A stretch of 10,581 nt of DNA from an uncultured Bacilli bacterium (lineage in GTDB: Bacteria; Bacillota_I; Bacilli_A; RF39; UBA660), in contig CANPWK010000029.1 of NCBI GenBank assembly GCA_947584105.1, positions 1 through 10,581 of the forward strand, in the 5' to 3' direction. Positions 6,348 through 10,581 of this stretch are shown piece by piece. Within the stretch, counting starts at the first letter, position 1, and each line of letters opens with the position of its first letter. The notes under the pieces are model-generated. The model saw nothing but the letters and a program-made list of their open reading frames with translations, searched no databases and had not been told where the DNA came from. The position numbers and the translations under genes were made by a program.

Positions 6348-6380
6348 AAAAAAAGAATAAAAGTCAATTGACTTTTATTC
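6348..6380 (-). terminator. Intrinsic terminator of the 50-codon gene
   Basis: Positions 6355-6380 are a perfect 26-base palindrome centred on AATT (arms GAATAAAAGTC and GACTTTTATTC). Read leftward it is followed by seven T's (6354-6348). The stop codon of the small gene (6377-6375) and its preceding codons lie within the first arm. The following lspA gene is therefore likely to use its own promoter. Confidence 0.8.
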
Positions 6381-6527
6381 CATACATTCTAGCTTCTTAC
6401 TAACCTTATCCATGGTATTATCTACCATTTTTCCGACTTTCTTTTTTATTGGCTCACTATATTTCTGGTAAGCTAATACACCTATCGCTCCTGCAGCTAT
6501 AAGCATTGCGTCTTTGGCCATTTTCAT
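6375..6527 (-). CDS. Small single-pass membrane protein, 50 residues, unknown function
   Basis: The frame begins at ATG 6527, preceded by an excellent Shine-Dalgarno sequence GAGGTGAT, and ends with TAA at 6375 inside a terminator. Residues about 4-20 (AKDAMLIAAGAIGVLAY) form a likely membrane helix. They are followed by a charged, Lys-rich, probably helical tail (about 25-47) with one Cys near the end. The shape recalls YtxH-like small membrane proteins, but it is too short for a family assignment and I do not claim one. It has a complete unit of its own: palindromic upstream site, ribosome-binding site and terminator, which makes a chance frame unlikely. It lies downstream of recD2 in the same direction, with no obvious terminator between, so recD2 readthrough could also express it. 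Confidence 0.75.
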   Translation of the reverse strand: MKMAKDAMLIAAGAIGVLAYQKYSEPIKKKVGKMVDNTMDKVSKKLECME

Positions 6528-6530
6528 TCT

Positions 6531-6538
6531 ATCACCTC
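6531..6538 (-). promoter_or_regulatory. Ribosome-binding site that fixes the start of the 50-codon gene
   Basis: GAGGTGAT, complementary to the 3' end of 16S rRNA, sits three bases before ATG 6527. It supports this gene, which is short enough to be missed by length-based gene finding. Confidence 0.75.
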
Positions 6539-6544
6539 ACTAGA

Positions 6545-6570
6545 ATATACGTATATAGTAAACTATATAC
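6545..6570. promoter_or_regulatory. Palindromic site, possible operator of the 50-codon gene
   Basis: Two overlapping palindromes lie upstream of the small gene. GTATATAGT-AA-ACTATATAC (6551-6570) has perfect 9-base arms, and ATATACGTATAT (6545-6556) is a perfect 12-base palindrome. Read leftward the region contains -10-like hexamers, TATAGT (6567-6562, 16 bases after a TTGTTC at 6589-6584) and TATATT (6549-6544). No T-tract follows, so a terminator for recD2 is unlikely. A dimeric repressor site overlapping the promoter is the simplest reading, but no regulator gene is visible nearby. Confidence 0.45.
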
Positions 6571-6594
6571 ATCTTTAGTATGAGAACAATTATA

Positions 6595-8790
6595 TTAATT
6601 ATACAACTTATTTAATAAATCTGTCTTTCTTTTTATTTCTAAACTATTTTGTACACTATATATAAATGACTGATCATCACCTATTAATATTAATTTTCGT
6701 TTAGCTCTAGTTATCCCAGTATAAATTAATTTTCGATATAACATACGATGATAATTTTTATCTATTGGCATTATTACTAATTCAAATTCACTTCCTTGTG
6801 ATTTATGAATACTCATAACAAAACCATGTTTAATATTGGCAAATTCTTTTGGTTCATACGTCACAATATTACCATCAAAATCTATAACTAATTCTTTTTT
6901 ACCACTTTTACTATTAAATGGTTCATTAATTTTTAATATTATCCCAATATCACCATTATAAACATTATCATCCGGTAAATTAACTAATTGTAATACTTTG
7001 TCCTGTTCTCTATATATAACATCGCCATATTTCATTTCTTTTTTCTTACTACTACTAGGATTAAATATTTCTTGCATAACTTTATTTAAATTATCAATAC
7101 CATTCACTCCAGCATACATAGGAGCCATAATTTGAATTCGTTTATAATCATAATTTTTATTTATAGCTAAATTACATACATTAACCAAATTATTTATAAT
7201 ATTATTACTATCACATTTAATAAACATATAATCATCTTTACTTTTTAAAAAATCAGTCAAATTATTATTTCTTATTTCACTAGCTAAAACAGGAATATAA
7301 CTATCTTCCTTTTGACGATATAAATGATTTAAATGAACTGTATCAACAATATTACTATCAATTAAATCTCTTAAAACATTACCTGGTCCAACACTTGGTA
7401 ATTGATTAAAATCTCCTACTAAAACTAATTTTATATTAGTAGTTAATCCTTTTAGTAAACTATCCATTAAATAATTATCAATCATACTAACTTCATCAAT
7501 AATTATCAAATTATGAAAATCTTTATTATATTCATTTATTCCAAATGAATTATTTTCCTTATTCCATTTTAAAAAGCGATGAATAGTAATTGCTTTAAAA
7601 TTAGTTGCTTCCATCATTCTTTTACTTGCTCTACCAGTTGGAGCTAAAAGAGCTACATATTTATCTAAATCATCTTGTGAATAATTATTTACTTTCTTAT
7701 AAATATTAATTATAGCCTTAATTATAGTTGTCTTACCTACTCCAGGTCCACCAGTTATAATTAAGATATTATTTTCAATAGCTTTTTTTATAGCTTCTTT
7801 TTGTTGCGAATTATAAGAAATATCATTTTTAGTTTCTAACTCTTTAATATATTTTTCAAGATATTTATAATTATCTTTATCTTTTTTTAAAAGAAACTTT
7901 ATAGTACTTGCAATATTTACCTCAGCATCATATACCTCTGTAATATAATACTTATCATCTTCTATAATAATTTTCAAGTCACTAGCTAAATTTTCTAAGC
8001 AATCTAATATTAAGTTTTCATCAATATTAGTATGATTATATTTATTTAAATTATCAACAATTTCCTCAAAAAAGCAATATGTATCTCCATTTTTAAAATT
8101 TAAACTTTTCATAATATATATGATACATGCTTCTATTCTTCTACTATCTAACAGATTAATATCCAAATTAATACTAATTTCATCTAACTTCACAAAGTTA
8201 ATATTTTCTAAATCTTCAACTATTTGATATGGATTATGCTCTAAAATTTTTAAAGTATTACCTTTATAATAATTATATATTTCTAATGCATCATTCATAT
8301 TAAAACCTAAATTAGTAAGCTTAACAATAGTAATATGACTTTCCTCATACTTAACTAAAGTATTATATATTAAATCTGCTTTCTTCATATTTAATCTAGG
8401 AACTTTATCCAATACCTTTTTATTTTCTACAATTTTTTCTAAAGCATTTTCTCCTAAAATATTTACAATACGGGTTGCTAATTGTTTGCCAATTCCTTTG
8501 AATAAAGAACTAGATAAAAATTCAATAATTCCATCCTTACCTTCCGGTTTAATACGTTCATAACTATCAACATCAAATTGAAAGCCATATTTTGGATGAA
8601 TAACACTTTTGCCATAAAAAAAATACAATTCATTATGATTCAAGCTATCAAAATTTCCTTTAAAAGTAATTGTTTTATTAATATAATCCTGCATAGAATC
8701 AATATTAGTATCAACCACTTTAAATAATCCTATAACAAAATTATTTTTTTCATAAATACTTTGTTTATAATTCCCTTTAATATAATCCAT
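6595..8790 (-). CDS. recD2: RecD2 SF1B DNA helicase
   Basis: RecD2 is a 5'-to-3' DNA helicase found in bacteria without RecBC; in Bacillus it acts in fork progression and DNA repair. The 731 residues include an N-terminal OB-like region (about 1-85), helix-hairpin-helix-like segments (about 91-150, with FKGIGKQLATRI), and a helicase core. Core motifs in order are GGPGVGKTT (Walker A, 347-355), LAPTGRASKRM (382-392), IDEVSMID (Walker B, 431-438), GDFNQLPSVGPG (459-470), MAPMYAGVNGI (555-565), SIHKSQGSEF (660-669) and YTGITRAKRKL (690-700). All are intact. The length is near the lower end of the family. The ATG at 8790 follows GGTGGT at a spacing of three bases. The gene stands between the prs terminator and the 50-codon gene, so it likely has its own promoter. 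Confidence 0.95.
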   Translation of the reverse strand: MDYIKGNYKQSIYEKNNFVIGLFKVVDTNIDSMQDYINKTITFKGNFDSLNHNELYFFYGKSVIHPKYGFQFDVDSYERIKPEGKDGIIEFLSSSLFKGIGKQLATRIVNILGENALEKIVENKKVLDKVPRLNMKKADLIYNTLVKYEESHITIVKLTNLGFNMNDALEIYNYYKGNTLKILEHNPYQIVEDLENINFVKLDEISINLDINLLDSRRIEACIIYIMKSLNFKNGDTYCFFEEIVDNLNKYNHTNIDENLILDCLENLASDLKIIIEDDKYYITEVYDAEVNIASTIKFLLKKDKDNYKYLEKYIKELETKNDISYNSQQKEAIKKAIENNILIITGGPGVGKTTIIKAIINIYKKVNNYSQDDLDKYVALLAPTGRASKRMMEATNFKAITIHRFLKWNKENNSFGINEYNKDFHNLIIIDEVSMIDNYLMDSLLKGLTTNIKLVLVGDFNQLPSVGPGNVLRDLIDSNIVDTVHLNHLYRQKEDSYIPVLASEIRNNNLTDFLKSKDDYMFIKCDSNNIINNLVNVCNLAINKNYDYKRIQIMAPMYAGVNGIDNLNKVMQEIFNPSSSKKKEMKYGDVIYREQDKVLQLVNLPDDNVYNGDIGIILKINEPFNSKSGKKELVIDFDGNIVTYEPKEFANIKHGFVMSIHKSQGSEFELVIMPIDKNYHRMLYRKLIYTGITRAKRKLILIGDDQSFIYSVQNSLEIKRKTDLLNKLYN

Positions 8791-8805
8791 TTTACCACCA
8801 AAATA

Positions 8806-8811
8806 AGTATA
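8806..8811 (-). promoter_or_regulatory. Candidate -10 of recD2
   Basis: Read leftward, TATACT lies six bases before the GGTGGT ribosome-binding site of recD2, immediately downstream of the prs terminator U-tract. The -35 position, TTTAAA inside the terminator hairpin, is poor. A promoter is expected here because the upstream unit is terminated, but this assignment is weak. Confidence 0.35.
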
Positions 8812-8813
8812 TC

Positions 8814-8839
8814 AAAAAAAAAACATTTTTTAAATGTTT
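8814..8839 (-). terminator. Intrinsic terminator of prs
   Basis: Read leftward, AAACATTT (8839-8832), a 3-base loop and AAATGTTT (8828-8821) form a perfect 8-bp stem followed by seven further T's (8820-8814). It begins 17 bases after the prs stop codon. Confidence 0.8.
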
Positions 8840-8855
8840 CTTTCTAAATATTTAA

Positions 8856-9950
8856 TTACATATAGCGTTTTAAAGATTTTATTTTTTGAACTGTTTCATC
8901 TTTAGCATTAAGTAAATTACCAATAGATTTATTTTCATTAAGATTACAAATAATTGATGCGACTTTAGGAGAACAATCAACTTCTCTAAACCATTCTTGT
9001 TGTTTTATTTCATCAGGAATATAATTTAAATTAGTTGCATAAACTCTATCAAAAACTCCATTTTTATATGCTTCATCAAATATTTCTTTTCCTTTTGTAA
9101 ATAAACCAAATGTAGCTAATAAAAATACTCTTCCAGCCTTTCTTTCTTTTAATTGTTTAGCAGAATCCAAGATTGAGCTTCCTGATGCAATCATATCATC
9201 TACTACAATTACATCCTTTCCAGTAACATCTCCTTCATATAAAAATTTATGTATTAACATTGGATTTTTACCATCAGTTACAACTTTATAATCACGTTGC
9301 TTATAAAATACTCCAAGTGGAACTCCACCAAGCATAGAAGCATAAAAATTTGCTCTTTCCATAGCACCAAAATCTGGACTACCAACCATACAATTATCAA
9401 AATCCAAATATTCATTTTTAATAACGTTAAAAATTATATCATCACTACAATAAAAATTATCAATAGCCATATTTCGAAATGATGCATTATCACAAGCTGA
9501 TTTATTATGAAGATCAGCTGTAATAAATTCTTTAACTCCATAATGTTGTAAATCATTTAAAGACATTGCTAAATCAAGAGATTCCCTACCATTTCTTTTA
9601 TCTTGCCTTGATTGATAACAATAAGGCATTACAACAGTTATTTTACCTGCATGACCACAAGTTGCATTGATTATTCTTTTAATATCTTGAAAATGTTCAT
9701 CAGGCATCATATGATGTATACCAGTTTGACATTCATAAGTTATAGAATAATTAGTTACATCACTAAAAATATAAGTATCTTTACCCCTAATTGACTCTTC
9801 AAATAAACATTTTCCTTCTCCATTGTTAAATCTAACCAAATTAGGATTTATAATAAAATTTTCATTGGTATTTTTTATTAACCTAATATGATTATTAACA
9901 AGCTTTCCAAAATTACTAATATTACTTGGAACAATTAATTTTAAATCCAT
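8856..9950 (-). CDS. prs: Ribose-phosphate pyrophosphokinase (PRPP synthetase), long variant
   Basis: Prs transfers pyrophosphate from ATP to ribose 5-phosphate to make PRPP for nucleotide, histidine and tryptophan synthesis. The PRPP-binding loop VIVVDDMIASGSS (247-259) is intact. The ATP-binding region reads MPYCYQSRQDKRNGRES (108-124), corresponding to the usual PY-YARQDRK. The TADLHN (144-149) and GSPDFGAMERANFYA (190-204) segments match the remaining active-site blocks. At 364 residues it is about 45-50 longer than the classical enzyme. The extra length lies partly around TYECQTGIHHMMPDEHFQDIK (71-91) and in the C-terminal part. This matches the longer Prs-like subgroup I recall from Clostridia and Erysipelotrichia rather than B. 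subtilis Prs. AGGAGGGTG lies five bases before the ATG at 9950. The gene appears monocistronic, between two terminators and with its own promoter. Confidence 0.93.
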   Translation of the reverse strand: MDLKLIVPSNISNFGKLVNNHIRLIKNTNENFIINPNLVRFNNGEGKCLFEESIRGKDTYIFSDVTNYSITYECQTGIHHMMPDEHFQDIKRIINATCGHAGKITVVMPYCYQSRQDKRNGRESLDLAMSLNDLQHYGVKEFITADLHNKSACDNASFRNMAIDNFYCSDDIIFNVIKNEYLDFDNCMVGSPDFGAMERANFYASMLGGVPLGVFYKQRDYKVVTDGKNPMLIHKFLYEGDVTGKDVIVVDDMIASGSSILDSAKQLKERKAGRVFLLATFGLFTKGKEIFDEAYKNGVFDRVYATNLNYIPDEIKQQEWFREVDCSPKVASIICNLNENKSIGNLLNAKDETVQKIKSLKRYM

Positions 9951-9975
9951 CTTAACACCCTCCTACTTCACCATC

Positions 9976-10005
9976 ATTGTATATCATTTTAAAATAAGAA
10001 GTCAA
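9976..10005 (-). promoter_or_regulatory. Promoter of prs
   Basis: Read leftward, TTGACT (10005-10000) is followed after 18 bases by TACAAT (9981-9976), or after 16 bases by TATACA (9983-9978). It lies just after the terminator of the upstream gene and gives a leader of about 20 bases with a strong ribosome-binding site. It is one of the better promoters in the window. Confidence 0.65.
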
Positions 10006-10025
10006 GAAAAATTAGAAATTTTACC

Positions 10026-10056
10026 AAAAAAGAAACATTATTTATGTCTCTTTTTT
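10026..10056 (-). terminator. Intrinsic terminator of the surface-protein gene
   Basis: Thirteen-base arms (10026-10038 and 10044-10056) surround a 5-base loop. The single non-complementary position is a G-U wobble in the leftward transcript but an A-C mismatch in the rightward one, which favours leftward function. The leftward 3' arm ends in six T's. The last codons and the stop of the surface-protein gene lie in the 5' arm and loop. Confidence 0.7.
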
Positions 10057-10581
10057 AAAATTACACTTATTACTATAGTAGATACAACTATTAAGATAAT
10101 TCCAACTACTACTATAAATACTGAATTATTGAGCAAAGTATCTGGAACAAATATTTTTTCAATAAAACTTTTATTACTATCATTATCTTCATTATTTATC
10201 TTATCATCAACAACTACTTTCTTTTCTATTGTTACAACAGGACATATTCCTTTTGGGTCATAAGTAAATGACTGAAACACATTTCCATTATTCTCTATTG
10301 TATATACTTTATTTTTCATATCAAATACTGGTGTCATCGTCCAACAATTAGTTAAAGCAAATGGAGTATCTTCTGACATTTGATATGATTCAGTTTGAGT
10401 AGATAAAGTCGTTCCGCCTTTTCCAACATACCCCAATTTGTCTTTTAAATCATCTACTGTAAGAAGCCTTGCTTTATATCCTAATTCATCTATAGTTAAT
10501 TTGTCTTCAAAAAATTTATCCGCCCATTCATCTACTATTGTTTTTATTTGTGAATTATCATAATTATTATTGCAATCATCA
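10038..10581 (-). CDS. C-terminal part of a wall- or membrane-anchored surface protein
   Basis: The frame is open from the window edge (first full codon ends at 10580) to TAA at 10038, giving at least 180 residues; the true start is outside, and internal TTG or ATG codons are not the start. The visible part begins with CNNNYDNSQIKTIVDEWADKF and GYKARLLTVDDLKDKLGY, then NCWTMTPVF and GICPVVTIEK. This pattern (small residues, W-T-M-[ST]-P, then G-x-x-P-V) recalls a repeated extracellular domain seen in surface proteins of gut Firmicutes, related in my memory to DUF6273, of unknown function. A charged Asp/Asn/Lys linker follows. The end is sortase-signal-like: VPDT (10148-10137), LLNNS, a 22-residue hydrophobic helix and the basic tail KKRHK. 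No sortase gene is present in the window. Anchoring by sortase is inference; a plain membrane anchor is the alternative. Confidence 0.75.
   Translation of the reverse strand, partial: DDCNNNYDNSQIKTIVDEWADKFFEDKLTIDELGYKARLLTVDDLKDKLGYVGKGGTTLSTQTESYQMSEDTPFALTNCWTMTPVFDMKNKVYTIENNGNVFQSFTYDPKGICPVVTIEKKVVVDDKINNEDNDSNKSFIEKIFVPDTLLNNSVFIVVVGIILIVVSTIVISVILKKRHK

Noticed and set aside
6109..6360. Rightward open frame of 83 codons across lspA
   Set aside because: It is antisense to lspA, whose catalytic motifs are intact, and its translation is merely the Ile/Leu-rich shadow of membrane-helix codons.
6551..6570. Hairpin at 6551-6570 as the recD2 terminator
   Set aside because: No T-run follows the stem in the leftward direction, and the symmetric site overlaps promoter-like hexamers of the next gene, fitting an operator better.
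9297..9794. Two rightward open frames inside prs (9297-9482 and 9612-9794)
   Set aside because: Both are antisense to a complete Prs, with no ribosome-binding site and no recognisable protein.
10038..10436. Treating the last gene as complete from an internal TTG at 10436
   Set aside because: The frame stays open to the window edge with protein-like sequence (48 further codons) that continues the same domain, so the gene is cut by the edge rather than starting there.

Overview
The window is strongly A+T-rich, densely packed bacterial DNA of the low-GC Firmicutes (Bacilli/Erysipelotrichia-like) type. Reasons: RecU (a Firmicutes-type Holliday-junction resolvase) next to a class A penicillin-binding protein, DnaD next to Nth, a RecD2 helicase, and ribosome-binding sites of the GGAGGTGAT family. 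It is not a wall-less mollicute, because it carries peptidoglycan synthesis and a surface protein with a wall-anchor-like tail. TGA is a stop codon: every Trp I checked is TGG, and both recU and dnaD end in TGA. An uncultured gut-type Bacilli lineage would fit, but I cannot name a genus.

Layout. Positions 1-302 hold a divergent control region with a possible 30-codon leftward ORF. Rightward genes: recU (303-848) and a large bifunctional PBP (853-3720), one operon. A hairpin at about 3712-3753 serves as terminator for both this operon and the converging leftward one. Leftward operon: lspA (6320-5865), rluD (5877-4984), dnaD (4978-4343), nth (4362-3736), with overlapping or nearly touching genes. 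Further right, all leftward: a 50-codon membrane protein (6527-6375) with a palindromic upstream site, recD2 (8790-6595), prs (9950-8856), and the 3' part of a surface-protein gene (10581-10038, cut by the window edge). Each of these last units has its own hairpin terminator, except recD2, which seems to read toward the small gene.

Themes. RecU, Nth, RecD2 and DnaD serve DNA repair, recombination and replication restart. The PBP, LspA and the surface protein serve the envelope. RluD modifies 23S rRNA and Prs makes PRPP. The recU-PBP / nth-dnaD convergence matches, as I recall, the arrangement around B. subtilis ponA, but no ypoC lies between the converging units here.

I see no transposon, CRISPR array, tRNA, rRNA or defence island. 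The least ordinary items are the modified ends of the PBP (N-terminal membrane hairpin, C-terminal FN3 and cysteine-rich tail), the surface protein with a VPDT-type sorting signal, the palindrome-controlled 50-residue membrane protein, and genes whose stop codons lie inside their own terminators.
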